From Shewanella oncorhynchi (lineage in GTDB: Bacteria > Pseudomonadota > Gammaproteobacteria > Enterobacterales > Shewanellaceae): a stretch of 64,000 nt of DNA. Shown here one piece after another: positions 38,344 through 46,728 of this stretch (the first letter of the stretch is position 1; each line of letters begins with the position of its first letter). The stretch covers positions 1 to 64,000 of the forward strand of contig NZ_JABAEB010000001.1 of assembly GCF_012584455.1 (NCBI RefSeq). Reading direction: 5' to 3'. A program made the translations under genes and the position numbers. A model generated the notes under the pieces. The model was not told the origin of the DNA and ran no database searches. It was given only the letters and a program-made list of their open reading frames with translations.

Positions 38344-39258
38344 TCAGGGCTCGATCAGTATCTCAGATTGTTGCGGTATAGTGGATAATTGAAACTGATC
38401 CACGGCTTGAGCGAGCATTTGCGCCACAGAGCCGCGGGTTTCGACGGGGGGTTGGCCTAAAAATGTCAGTGCCGCATTGAGGCTCGCCTGTGGATTAAGT
38501 GTATCAATTGCCTGTGCATGATTCTGTTTTGAGAGCTTAAAGCCTTTACTTATGCAGGCGAGTGGCAAGTGCAGCCATTGCGGTGTGGCTAAACCAAAGC
38601 TTTGATACAAACTCAGTTGGCGACAACTGGCCTCGATTAAGTCGCAGCCTCGCACCACTTCGGTGATCCCTTGATAAGCATCGTCGAGTACCACGGCCAA
38701 TTGATAGGCGTACAGACCATCACTGCGTTTGATGATGAAATCCTCTGCGGCAAAATGGCTATCAACGCAAATATGGCCCATTAGATTATCATCAAATTCT
38801 TGCACTTGCGCCGTGTTGACGATTCGCACCGCACCCGACCTAACAAGATTTGCAGACTGGGTTTGTGGCAATCGGTGGCAGCGGCCATCGTAGACGCCGC
38901 CCATGGCTTGAATTTGCTTGCGACTACATTGGCAGAAATAGGCTTTATCTTGGGCGAGTAGCGAGTCAATTTGCGCTTGATAAGCCGCTGTGCGCTGGCT
39001 TTGATACAGAGGCACATCATCCCACTCCAATCCATAGGCTTCTAAGGTGCGTAAGATATCATCGGCGGCACCTTTGACTTCCCGCGGTGGGTCTATATCT
39101 TCGATGCGGATCAGCCATTTACCCTGTTGCGAGCGGGCGCGCAGATAGCTGCCAAGGGCGGCGATAAGCGAGCCAAAGTGCAAGGCACCCGAAGGCGAAG
39201 GCGCAAAGCGGCCGACATAGGGCTGGCTGGATAAATCGGAATGTAATGGCTTTGACAT
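38344..39258 (-). CDS. gluQ: Glutamyl-Q tRNA(Asp) synthetase
   Basis: Paralogue of the GluRS catalytic core that attaches glutamate to queuosine of tRNA-Asp. The 304-residue protein lacks the anticodon-binding domain. It has the HIGH-like APSPSGALHFGSL, the zinc ligands CQC...Y...C (YFCQCSRKQIQ...VYDGRC) and the KMSKS-like FKLSKQN. It lies between dksA and pcnB as in E. coli. Confidence 0.94.
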   Translation of the reverse strand: MSKPLHSDLSSQPYVGRFAPSPSGALHFGSLIAALGSYLRARSQQGKWLIRIEDIDPPREVKGAADDILRTLEAYGLEWDDVPLYQSQRTAAYQAQIDSLLAQDKAYFCQCSRKQIQAMGGVYDGRCHRLPQTQSANLVRSGAVRIVNTAQVQEFDDNLMGHICVDSHFAAEDFIIKRSDGLYAYQLAVVLDDAYQGITEVVRGCDLIEASCRQLSLYQSFGLATPQWLHLPLACISKGFKLSKQNHAQAIDTLNPQASLNAALTFLGQPPVETRGSVAQMLAQAVDQFQLSTIPQQSEILIEP

Positions 39259-39389
39259 AACAACTAGATGGCGTTTTAAAGTCGCGACGATAAAAGTGGA
39301 TGTATTTTAGAGGGATGCCAAGAGAAAAGCGAATCGGGGTAAATTGGAGTTAGCTTGGCTTAAGCTCGTCGAGTTTACGAGTTGCTAGA

Positions 39390-39418
39390 AACAAATAGGC
39401 GGGGAAATCCCCGCCCAG
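39390..39418 (-). terminator. Terminator after dksA
   Basis: A GGCGGGG / CCCCGCC stem (39398-39415) with a 4-nt AAAT loop, about 12 bases after dksA. On the minus strand it is followed by TATTTGTTT. The short T tract makes strength uncertain; some read-through to gluQ is possible. Confidence 0.7.
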
Positions 39419-39427
39419 TATGCTTGA

Positions 39428-39871
39428 TTAACCAGCCATTTGTTTCTCTTTGATCTCTGCAAGCGTTTTACAGTCGATGCATTGATCGGCTGTTGGACGC
39501 GCTTCGAGACGGCGGATGCCGATTTCGATACCGCAAGAATCACAGAAGCCGAAATCGTCTTCTTCAATTTTTTGCAGTGTTTTTTCGATTTTTTTGATCA
39601 GCTTACGTTCTCTATCGCGAGCACGAAGTTCGAGGCTGAACTCTTCTTCTTGTGCTGCACGGTCAACAGGATCGGGAAAGTTTGCGGCTTCGTCCTGCAT
39701 GTGGCTAAGAGTACGGTCGACCTCTTCACGCAACTGATTGCGCCAAGCTTCAAGAATTGTCTTGAAGTGACCCAGTTGCTTAGCGTTCATATACTCCTCA
39801 CCCGGCTTTTCCTGGTAAGGATTTACACCTGCGATAGCGAGTACGCCAAGTTTTTTGGTGCCTTCAGGCAT
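39428..39871 (-). CDS. dksA: RNA polymerase-binding transcription factor DksA
   Basis: Binds the RNA polymerase secondary channel and acts with ppGpp in the stringent response. The 147-residue protein has the coiled-coil tip with the [11 protein letters not shown] segment and a four-cysteine zinc finger ([26 protein letters not shown] region). The start ATG has an AGGAG ribosome-binding site 7 bases upstream. Flanked by sfsA and gluQ in the conserved order. Confidence 0.97.
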   Translation of the reverse strand: MPEGTKKLGVLAIAGVNPYQEKPGEEYMNAKQLGHFKTILEAWRNQLREEVDRTLSHMQDEAANFPDPVDRAAQEEEFSLELRARDRERKLIKKIEKTLQKIEEDDFGFCDSCGIEIGIRRLEARPTADQCIDCKTLAEIKEKQMAG

Positions 39872-40034
39872 AACGCATCTCCTGTAATCATTTGCGTTTG
39901 TAGGGCGTCCTTAAGAACGGCCGCTATCTATAGCAGAATCTTCACATCGAGGCAAACTTTTCATTCTGCTTTGATTGAATTTTTTGACTATGTTCGCTAA
40001 TTCAAATGAAATCAAATTTAACTCAGCCTTAACA

Positions 40035-40739
40035 TCATACTCGTACATCGCAGGCTTGGGCTAGGTGAATCTCTGTAGGGGAGATTTTACAGCGATAGGC
40101 TAGCACTTCAACGCCGGCTAACACAGCCATTTTCAGTAACTTAGCATATTCAGGGTCGATATGTGCTGCGGGGGCAACACTGAATATTTCACTATGCTGC
40201 ACCACAAATAGCAATACGGCTCTATGGCCTTGGCTCACCATGTGCATCAATTCACGTAAATGTTTTTGACCGCGTAGGCTTACAGCATCGGGAAAATAAC
40301 CTTGGCCATCTTCGAGCAAAGTACAACTTTTGACTTCTATATAACAGGCGGGTTTTTGAGCACCCTGTAGCAGGATATCGATGCGACTATTTTCATCACC
40401 GTATTTAACTTCACGGCTGAGGCTATCATAACCCTTGAGTTCCTTGATGATACCTTTATTGATGGCTTCTTCGGCTAAGGTGTTCGCCTGACCCGAGTGG
40501 ATACCGATTAAGCCTGCATCTGGCGTGGTCATCAGTTCCCATGTATGGGCGTACTTACGTTTAGGGTTATCAGAGGTAGAAAACCATACTGTTTCACCGG
40601 GATACAGGCAATTACGCATAGAACCCGTATTGGGGCAATGTAGGGTGATCTCACTGCCGTCGCTTAACTGCACATCGGCCAGAAAACGTTTATAGCGGCG
40701 CAGTAAAATGCCCTGTTGTAGTGGCGGTGTAAATTCCAT
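40035..40739 (-). CDS. sfsA: SfsA, sugar fermentation stimulation protein
   Basis: DNA-binding protein of uncertain role, 234 residues from the chosen start. The N terminus [20 protein letters not shown] aligns with E. coli [20 protein letters not shown], so I start at 40739 instead of 11 codons upstream. [16 protein letters not shown] and [13 protein letters not shown]...[16 protein letters not shown] are further family signatures. The gene is upstream of dksA as in E. coli. Confidence 0.92.
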   Translation of the reverse strand: MEFTPPLQQGILLRRYKRFLADVQLSDGSEITLHCPNTGSMRNCLYPGETVWFSTSDNPKRKYAHTWELMTTPDAGLIGIHSGQANTLAEEAINKGIIKELKGYDSLSREVKYGDENSRIDILLQGAQKPACYIEVKSCTLLEDGQGYFPDAVSLRGQKHLRELMHMVSQGHRAVLLFVVQHSEIFSVAPAAHIDPEYAKLLKMAVLAGVEVLAYRCKISPTEIHLAQACDVRV

Positions 40740-40940
40740 AGGTAGACCTATCTCGGCTGTTCTAGGTCGCAAAGCCTAGCAAATTTCGCAAATGTTTACA
40801 GATTTTACCTGAGTAACTTCAGCCAATCGCTTTGCGTCATCGCCTGCTAGCAGTAAACTGCCGCCATAAAGTTTGTTCTGATTGCTGATTGATTGTTCTG
40901 ATTAATTATTCTAAAACGAATCGAAAAATAAGGATCCCTA

Positions 40941-42233
40941 ATGAGTGAACTAAAAGTAACTGAATTGATGAAAGTGCAATTAACCAAAGAAGCACCCGCC
41001 GCGCACTGGGGCAAGGCTGATGTGACTTATACTGCCGACGGTGCGCAAATTCATTTAGCGGGTGGCGATGAGCTGCGTCAAATTCAAATGGCGGCCCGTA
41101 AACTGCGCAATCAAGGTATTAGCTGTGTGGAATTAGCTGGGCAGTTTTGGGACCTCAATAGCCAGTGGGTGTTTGCCCAAGGTTTCGCGACGGCAAAACC
41201 AGGCTATCAAATCCATTGGTGTGGTGATGAGTCTGTGCAAGCAGAATTGCAACGTCGACTCGATGTGGCAACCTTTGCCCGTCAACTCATCAACGATACG
41301 CCTGAAAACCTGTCGCCAGTGAAGCTTGCCCAACAAGCGGCAAAATGGTTGGCTGACGTTGGTGGCGACAAGGTGAGTTATCGGATTATCGAAGGCGAAG
41401 CGCTGCTTGAAGAACAGTGGATTGGTATCCATGCCGTTGGTCGCGGCAGTGAGCGTCCACCGGCAATGTTAGAGTTAGACTTCAACCCATTAGCCGCCGA
41501 TGCACCCGTGTCTGTGGCGCTTGTGGGTAAAGGGATTACCTTTGATTCTGGCGGCTACAGCATCAAAGCTTCTGAAGGCATGTTAGGCATGAAATGCGAT
41601 ATGGGCGGCGCGGCGACTGTGACTGCTGCACTTGGTTTAGCGATCAAGTCTGGCCTCAACAAACGCGTTAAACTCTTCTTATGCTGCGCTGAAAACTTGA
41701 TCAGCGGCCGCGCCTATAAGTTAGGTGATATTTTGACCTACAAAAATGGTGTAACAGTTGAAGTGGTGAACACGGATGCGGAAGGACGTCTAGTGTTGGC
41801 CGATGGCCTACAAGCTGCTTCTGCTACAGGCGCACCTTTTATTATCGATGCAGCGACCCTTACAGGCGCCGCTGTGATGGCGGTGGGTTCTAACTACAAC
41901 GCGATTTTCTCGCCACAGACGGATGTGTTGCAACTGGCCCAGCAAAAAGCCACGAGTGTTGCCGAGCGTGTATGGCCGCTGCCGCTGGATCCTTGGCACA
42001 AAGAAATGTGTCCATCTGCCTATGCTGACACAGCCAACAGCCGCGCAATGAAAGGCGGCGGTGCCGGTGGGGCTTCTAATGCGGCTGGTTTCCTATGGCG
42101 CTTTGTTTCACCTGAAGCTAAATGGTTACACGTTGATTTAGCGGGCGCTTTTGAAGATTCTGCTTCTGCTATGTGGGGCGCGGGTGCAACGACCCACGGC
42201 GTATTGACCATTAGTGAATTGATCAAAGGCTAA
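40941..42233 (+). CDS. pepB: Aminopeptidase B (M17 family)
   Basis: Cytosolic metallo-aminopeptidase of 430 residues. The M17 catalytic signatures are present: GKGITFDSGGYSIK (metal-binding Lys and Asp) and VVNTDAEGRLVLADGL (NTDAEGRL motif). Length and sequence fit PepB rather than the longer PepA. It lies divergent from sfsA with about 200 bases between. Confidence 0.95.
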   Translation: MSELKVTELMKVQLTKEAPAAHWGKADVTYTADGAQIHLAGGDELRQIQMAARKLRNQGISCVELAGQFWDLNSQWVFAQGFATAKPGYQIHWCGDESVQAELQRRLDVATFARQLINDTPENLSPVKLAQQAAKWLADVGGDKVSYRIIEGEALLEEQWIGIHAVGRGSERPPAMLELDFNPLAADAPVSVALVGKGITFDSGGYSIKASEGMLGMKCDMGGAATVTAALGLAIKSGLNKRVKLFLCCAENLISGRAYKLGDILTYKNGVTVEVVNTDAEGRLVLADGLQAASATGAPFIIDAATLTGAAVMAVGSNYNAIFSPQTDVLQLAQQKATSVAERVWPLPLDPWHKEMCPSAYADTANSRAMKGGGAGGASNAAGFLWRFVSPEAKWLHVDLAGAFEDSASAMWGAGATTHGVLTISELIKG

Positions 42234-42297
42234 ACCTAGCGCTAAGACTAAGTCAGATATGTTAGCTAAGATCCATTAAGGTTCTGTAGCTTTGATT

Positions 42298-42322
42298 AAA
42301 CCGCCTACGGGCGGTTTTTTAT
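42298..42322 (+). terminator. Terminator after pepB
   Basis: AAACCGCC and GGCGGTTT form an 8-bp stem with a TACG tetraloop, followed by a T run. Placed about 65 bases after pepB. Confidence 0.9.
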
Positions 42323-42408
42323 TGGTTGAAAGATTAGAACACTCGGTTTACTTGGCGTTTTAGCGGCTTCATGGCATGTTATGGCTGAGCAATTTTTAAT
42401 TGGAAAAC

Positions 42409-42921
42409 ATGATGATAACTATACGAAAAGCGACGAAACCGGATGCTCAGGCCTGCTGGGATATCCGCAATGCAGCCATCAATAAAGGCTGCGCCGGATT
42501 TTATGATGTGGGCGATCTGATTATTTGGACCGAAGGCGAACTGACCGAGCAATTTAGTCGTATCGTCGATGCACATTTTTATGTGGCAGAGTTGTCCTCT
42601 GACGAGTTGGCGCTTAAGACTGTGGTTGGCACTGCTATGTTGGATGAACCCTATGCCCAGTTAGAAGCCTTGTTTGTTTCCCCCGATGCTATGGGGTTAG
42701 GAGTTGGTAAAGTGCTGCTGCAATTTATTGAAACTATGGCTTTTAATCAGGGGATTGCCCAGCTCAGATTAGAATCAACTTTAAATGCGGTGGATTTCTA
42801 TCGCCACTGTGGTTTTGGTGGTGAGGGTTTAGAGGAGGAATCTATCTACTGTTCGCCCAGAGGAATAGCCTTAGAGTGTATGGTGATGTATAAAAATCTA
42901 GGGCGGTCTTTGGCCTGCTAG
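42409..42921 (+). CDS. GNAT-family N-acetyltransferase
   Basis: Predicted acetyl-CoA-dependent acyltransferase of about 170 residues. The C-terminal half has the acetyl-CoA signature LEALFVSPDAMGLGVGKVLLQF with the R/Q-x-x-G-x-G/A-like loop, then LRLESTLNAVDFYRHCGF. I take ATG 42409 (ATG 42412 is equally possible; a TTG start at 42400 less so). The substrate is unknown. Single gene after the pepB terminator. Confidence 0.82.
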   Translation: MMITIRKATKPDAQACWDIRNAAINKGCAGFYDVGDLIIWTEGELTEQFSRIVDAHFYVAELSSDELALKTVVGTAMLDEPYAQLEALFVSPDAMGLGVGKVLLQFIETMAFNQGIAQLRLESTLNAVDFYRHCGFGGEGLEEESIYCSPRGIALECMVMYKNLGRSLAC

Positions 42922-43140
42922 GGCGCAGTAAAAAACGCTGCTGCTAGAATCTAGGGCGTTGCTTTGCAACTGCTAGAACGCCGCGTTGCGGCTACGGATA
43001 ACGGCACGCAGCAAACTGCTACAGAACGTCACTTTTTGACTTACGATTTATGCAACGGACTTTGCTCTTACGGTGAGCGCAGCGTTCTGTGAGTGAGTTT
43101 ACGAATGTTCTATTTTCCTAGAATCTAAAGCCTAGAACCT
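42922..43140. repeat. Non-coding mosaic of short palindromes after the GNAT gene
   Basis: The interval has several small inverted motifs, such as CTAGAATCTAG and GTTGCTTTGCAAC, and repeated variants of GCTAGAACGC/CGCAGC-like words, with no ORF. It looks like an assembly of degenerate extragenic repeats. Chromosome-wide copies cannot be checked from one window. Confidence 0.4.
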
Positions 43141-43152
43141 ATTTTCTGAGAT

Positions 43153-43580
43153 GTTGTTGACATACTCAAGGAAATCGACAGATCAAGTATGGATGTGGAA
43201 TTAACTTTGAAGATTTAGAGTTTAAGATAAGGTTGCTGACATATTCGAGGGAATCAACAGATCAAGCATAGATGTGGAATTCATTCTTCATAAAAGGTTG
43301 CTGACATACTCAAGGAAATCAACAGATCAAGTATGGATGTGGAATTAACTCTGAAGACTTAAAGTTACGTTAAAAGGTTGCTGACATACTCAAGGGAATC
43401 AAGAGATCAAGCATAGATGTGGAATTCATTCTTCATATAAGGTTGCTGACATACTCAAGGAAATCGACAAATCAAGTATGGATGTGGAATTAACTTATAG
43501 TTTCGTTAAAAAGGTTGCTGACATACTCAAGGAAATCAACAGATCAAGATGGGGGAATTAACTCCCAAGAGTATGCCAAC
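43153..43580. repeat. Array of six 50-bp repeats in two alternating types, ending in an inverted half copy
   Basis: Copies start at 43153, 43232, 43297, 43377, 43442 and 43513 and are 50 bp each (the last 47). Core: GTTGCTGACATACTCAAGG, then AAATC.ACAGATCAAGTATGG, then ATGTGGAATT. Odd copies (1, 3, 5) carry AAGGAAATC and AAGTATGG and continue with AACT; even copies (2, 4) carry GGGAATC and AAGCATAG and continue with CATTCTTCAT. Start-to-start distances alternate 79/65/80/65/71, giving a higher-order unit of 144-145 bp. Odd copies can fold through CATACT and AGTATG. After the last copy, GAGTATG and CCAAC (43569-43580) form an inverted half copy. No ORF runs through it. The unequal spacers are similar to each other, so it is not CRISPR. 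Confidence 0.85.
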
Positions 43581-43713
43581 TATCGTTCTTTCGCCTGAAA
43601 TCCCGATGCCGACAAGATTAGCGCTAGTGGCTTAAATAAAACTTAATCCATTGCAAAAAAAAGACTTTATTTCCTTAGCCTTTAGTCAAACTTACCCGTA
43701 AATCCTCAAGGTT

Positions 43714-44601
43714 TCAGTTCGCCTCTGGGGTATTAAGTTGCTGACGTTTTTCCATCAAATCTTTAATCAAAGGCGTTAGGATCAGCTCCATCGCCAGCGA
43801 CATTTTGCCGCCGGGGACGACGAGTGTGTTGACCCGTGACATAAATGAACCTTGGATCATATTGAGGTAATAGGGGAAGTCGACATTATTGATACCGCGG
43901 AAGCGGATCACCACAAAGCTCTCATCTAAGCTCGGAATATCTTTGGCACTAAATGGGTTAGAAGTATCGACCGTCGGTACTCGCTGAAAGTTAATGTGAG
44001 TGCGGGAGAACTGCGGCGTCATGTGCTTAATATAATCATCCATACTGCGCACAATCGAGCCCATGACTTTTTCACGGCTGTGACCACGTTCCGAAGTATC
44101 GCGGATAATTTTTTGGATCCACTCTAAGTTGACTATGGGGACCATGCCGATCAGCAAGTCCACATGCTGGGCGACATTGGCATCACCAGTAACTACGCCG
44201 CCATGTAAGCCTTCGTAGTAGAGCATATCGGTATTTTCAGGTAGTGGTCGCCATTGAGTAAAAGTGCCGGGCATCTGGTTAAAAGGCACTGCCTCATCGA
44301 AGGTGTGTAAATAGCTGCGGGTTTCACCTTGGCCTGTGGTGCTGTAATCGCGAAAGCATTGTTCTAAACGAGCAAAGTTATTAGCCTCTGGGCCAAAATA
44401 GCTAAGATTGCGGTTTTCAGCTTGGGATTTGCGGATCATGACTTCCATTTCGGCGCGGGTAAAATGATGAAAACTGTCGCCTTCGACAAAGGCGGCGTTG
44501 ATCCCGAGTTGGCGAAAAATATGGCTAAAGGCGGTGGTCGTCGTGGTGGTTCCCGCGCCTGATGAGCCTGTAACTGCAATAATGGGATGTTTTGCTGACA
44601 T
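43714..44601 (-). CDS. prkB: Phosphoribulokinase/uridine kinase-family protein PrkB
   Basis: P-loop kinase-like protein of 295 residues. Walker A is GSSGAGTTTTT near the N terminus, with FVEGDSFHHFTRAEM and YYEGLHGG motifs of the phosphoribulokinase family. The genome segment shows no Calvin-cycle genes, and E. coli yhfW/prkB has no established phosphoribulokinase role, so the true substrate is uncertain. Last gene of yheT-yheU-prkB, 90 bases after yheU. Confidence 0.88.
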   Translation of the reverse strand: MSAKHPIIAVTGSSGAGTTTTTTAFSHIFRQLGINAAFVEGDSFHHFTRAEMEVMIRKSQAENRNLSYFGPEANNFARLEQCFRDYSTTGQGETRSYLHTFDEAVPFNQMPGTFTQWRPLPENTDMLYYEGLHGGVVTGDANVAQHVDLLIGMVPIVNLEWIQKIIRDTSERGHSREKVMGSIVRSMDDYIKHMTPQFSRTHINFQRVPTVDTSNPFSAKDIPSLDESFVVIRFRGINNVDFPYYLNMIQGSFMSRVNTLVVPGGKMSLAMELILTPLIKDLMEKRQQLNTPEAN

Positions 44602-44691
44602 TTTTTCTACCTAGCTAGGAACCAAAAGAGCCGCTTATGGGGAAGCGATAAAAACGCGAGTACTATTTATACGGTACAGAGATAGGACTGG

Positions 44692-44937
44692 TCAATCTTG
44701 CTGCTGTGCTATTTGATCCGCCGAGCGTATCGCGAAGGACTCATCGTCCTCACTGTACTCTAATTTCAGCTTACCTTGTTTAAGTGCTTGTTGACATTGG
44801 ACTATCGTCTGCATCAGTTCCTGTTCATCGAGACTGGCAAAGCTGCCATCCTCCACTTGACCTAAGAGATATTCGCGGATCACATTGGCGAGCGTTTCCT
44901 TGGGGAGTTGTAACAGGGTTTCATAGGGAATGAGCAT
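44692..44937 (-). CDS. yheU: UPF0270 protein YheU
   Basis: Small conserved protein of 81 residues. The start MLIPYETLLQLPKETLANVIREYLLGQVEDGS matches YheU; AAGGAAAC precedes this ATG, so a start 20 codons upstream inside yheT is rejected. It overlaps the end of yheT by 17 bases. Function unknown; the family is thought to be involved in a single conserved cluster with yheT and prkB. Confidence 0.9.
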   Translation of the reverse strand: MLIPYETLLQLPKETLANVIREYLLGQVEDGSFASLDEQELMQTIVQCQQALKQGKLKLEYSEDDESFAIRSADQIAQQQD

Positions 44938-45964
44938 CGGTGTTTCCTTGGGTAATATTGTCGCCGTTGATTGGGTCTGCAGTAAGCGAGTGAACACTTT
45001 GATCGCCTAGTAAAAAATGTAAAATCCGTCGCTCAAGGTAGAAGCGCGGTTTCCAAGGTGTACCGCCTTCAATAAAGCCGACATGGCCGCCATAGGGATG
45101 CAGTTCGTATTCCACATAGCCCGACAATTGACTTGATTGGGGGATCACTTCATCGGTCATAAAGGGATCGTCCTTGGCATGGATGATAAGCGTCGGTTTA
45201 GTAATGCGGCTGACAAAGGGTAAGCCACTAGCACGCGTATAGTAATCGTCGACGCCGTCAAAGCCGTGTAATGGCGCTGTGACTTTATCGTCAAAATCAT
45301 AGAAGGTATTTAAACGGTCGACCTGCAACTGGCTTAGCGGCATAGAGATGGCTAAGTCGGGATCATTCAGTTTATGGCTTATCTTCTGTTGCAACTGTTT
45401 GATTAAATAACTTTGATACACCTTTGAAAAGCCATTTTCCAAGCGTTTAGCACAGGCTGACAATTGCAGCGGCGCAGAGACAACCACAGCGCGGGCTAAT
45501 AAACTATCATCCTGATATTCGCCTTGATACTTAGTCAGCACATTGCCGCCTAAACTGTAACCTACGGCTAATAAGGGCGATTGCGGATACGCGCTTTTCA
45601 GTGTCGATAGACTAAACTGTAAATCGTCCGTATCGCCACTGTGATAACTGCGGGCGAGGCGATTGGCCTCACCCGAACAACTTCTGTGATGGTGCACGAC
45701 GGCAGCGAGTTGCTGTTCTTTACAGGCTTGCAGTATCCGCCGCGCATAATGGGACTGAGCACTTCCTTCTAAGCCGTGGATGATCACCACGATCGGTTTG
45801 CCAGACTGTGGAACATCCTGCCAATCTAAATCGATAAAATCGCCATCGGGTAACTCTAAGCGCTGCCGCTGTAATGCTGGTTTGGCCACTTTAGTTAATA
45901 CGGGTAAAATCGTTTGTATATGGGGACTCTTGGCCCACCAAGGTGGCATAAAGGAATTTGGCAT
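44921..45964 (-). CDS. yheT: YheT-family alpha/beta hydrolase
   Basis: Predicted hydrolase of 347 residues of the AB-hydrolase/EMB8 type. The N terminus has PPWWAKSPHIQTILPVL, followed by VVIIHGLEGSAQSHYARRIL (oxyanion-hole region), the nucleophile motif AVGYSLGGNVL (Ser in GYSLGG), then FMTDEVIP and HPYGGHVGFIEGG with the catalytic His. Heads the yheT-yheU-prkB group. Confidence 0.9.
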   Translation of the reverse strand: MPNSFMPPWWAKSPHIQTILPVLTKVAKPALQRQRLELPDGDFIDLDWQDVPQSGKPIVVIIHGLEGSAQSHYARRILQACKEQQLAAVVHHHRSCSGEANRLARSYHSGDTDDLQFSLSTLKSAYPQSPLLAVGYSLGGNVLTKYQGEYQDDSLLARAVVVSAPLQLSACAKRLENGFSKVYQSYLIKQLQQKISHKLNDPDLAISMPLSQLQVDRLNTFYDFDDKVTAPLHGFDGVDDYYTRASGLPFVSRITKPTLIIHAKDDPFMTDEVIPQSSQLSGYVEYELHPYGGHVGFIEGGTPWKPRFYLERRILHFLLGDQSVHSLTADPINGDNITQGNTDAHSL

Positions 45965-46015
45965 AGATGTTTATCTTGGTATCGGCTATTGCTGAAAATT
46001 AAAACGTGTGTTTAA

Positions 46016-46075
46016 TTTATACCCAAACCAACTCAAAATGCTGAAATTCGTATTTTGAGGTCGCTTGGGTATAAA
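46016..46075. repeat. Palindromic extragenic element between yheT and the next gene
   Basis: Nested inverted repeat: TTTATACCCAA (46016-46026) pairs with TTGGGTATAAA (46065-46075), and inside it CTCAAAAT (46032-46039) pairs with ATTTTGAG (46052-46059), separated by 5-nt internal loops and a 12-nt apical loop. It resembles the short interspersed palindromes found between genes in marine gammaproteobacteria. It lies between divergent genes, so it is not a terminator in the ordinary sense. Copy number in the genome is unknown. Confidence 0.7.
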
Positions 46076-46152
46076 CTCGCGGCCATTGTAGCACAATTGT
46101 TTTTTATGCTGATATTTAGGCCGACATTTAGGTTGATAATTAGGAGATAGAG

Positions 46153-46659
46153 ATGAAGCGACGAACCTTTATAATGGGTGCGTTTGCCGGTACGGCTGCG
46201 TTAGCCTTAGGGGTTAATCTCTATTCTCCTGAGTTTAGTTTGCCCGAGGATAGCGAAGGTAAAGATTATCGTTTGTTGTTTAGCGTGCTTTTGCCTGTGA
46301 TGCTCGACGGCGCCTTGCCTGATGTGGCCATCCATAAGTTAGCGGCGCAAAACCGCACTTTAGATGCCATCAAACAGTCGATTGCTGTGTTACCCGATGA
46401 GCAGCAGACCGAATTGTTTGAGCTGCTCGATATGCTCGAAAATCGTCTTGGTTTACTGGTACTCACCTCGAGCATGACGCCGCTATTGATGCGCTCTCCC
46501 GCCGAGTTAACTGATATGTTAGAAACCTGGCGCCACAGTTATTTTGCTTTGTTACAAACGGCTTATCTCGGATTGCGGGAATTAGTGATGGCAAGTTACT
46601 ACGCTTGTCCTGAGCACTGGAGCCGCCTGCATTATGCCAAGCCTGAGCTGTTCAAATAG
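46153..46659 (+). CDS. Small partner subunit of a GMC oxidoreductase (gluconate 2-dehydrogenase subunit 3-like)
   Basis: Exported protein of 168 residues with an RR-containing N-terminal leader (MKRRTFIMGAFAGTAALALG, about 1-25), which suggests Tat export. The rest is helical and has the DYRLLFSVLLPVMLDGALP start seen in gluconate 2-dehydrogenase gamma/subunit 3-like proteins. It precedes a GMC-family FAD oxidoreductase by 69 bases. In the known three-subunit dehydrogenases this subunit escorts the large subunit through export. No cytochrome c subunit follows. Confidence 0.72.
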   Translation: MKRRTFIMGAFAGTAALALGVNLYSPEFSLPEDSEGKDYRLLFSVLLPVMLDGALPDVAIHKLAAQNRTLDAIKQSIAVLPDEQQTELFELLDMLENRLGLLVLTSSMTPLLMRSPAELTDMLETWRHSYFALLQTAYLGLRELVMASYYACPEHWSRLHYAKPELFK

Positions 46660-46728
46660 CGAGTCCATTTTTAACCTAATTAAACGCCGAATAATAAGCA
46701 TTTTACCCGCGACAGTGGAGCACTCAAG

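Noticed and set aside
43153-43580. CRISPR array
   Set aside because: The spaced units look CRISPR-like, but the intervening sequences are similar to each other, of uneven length (about 15 and 30 bases), and the repeats vary; no cas genes are in the window.
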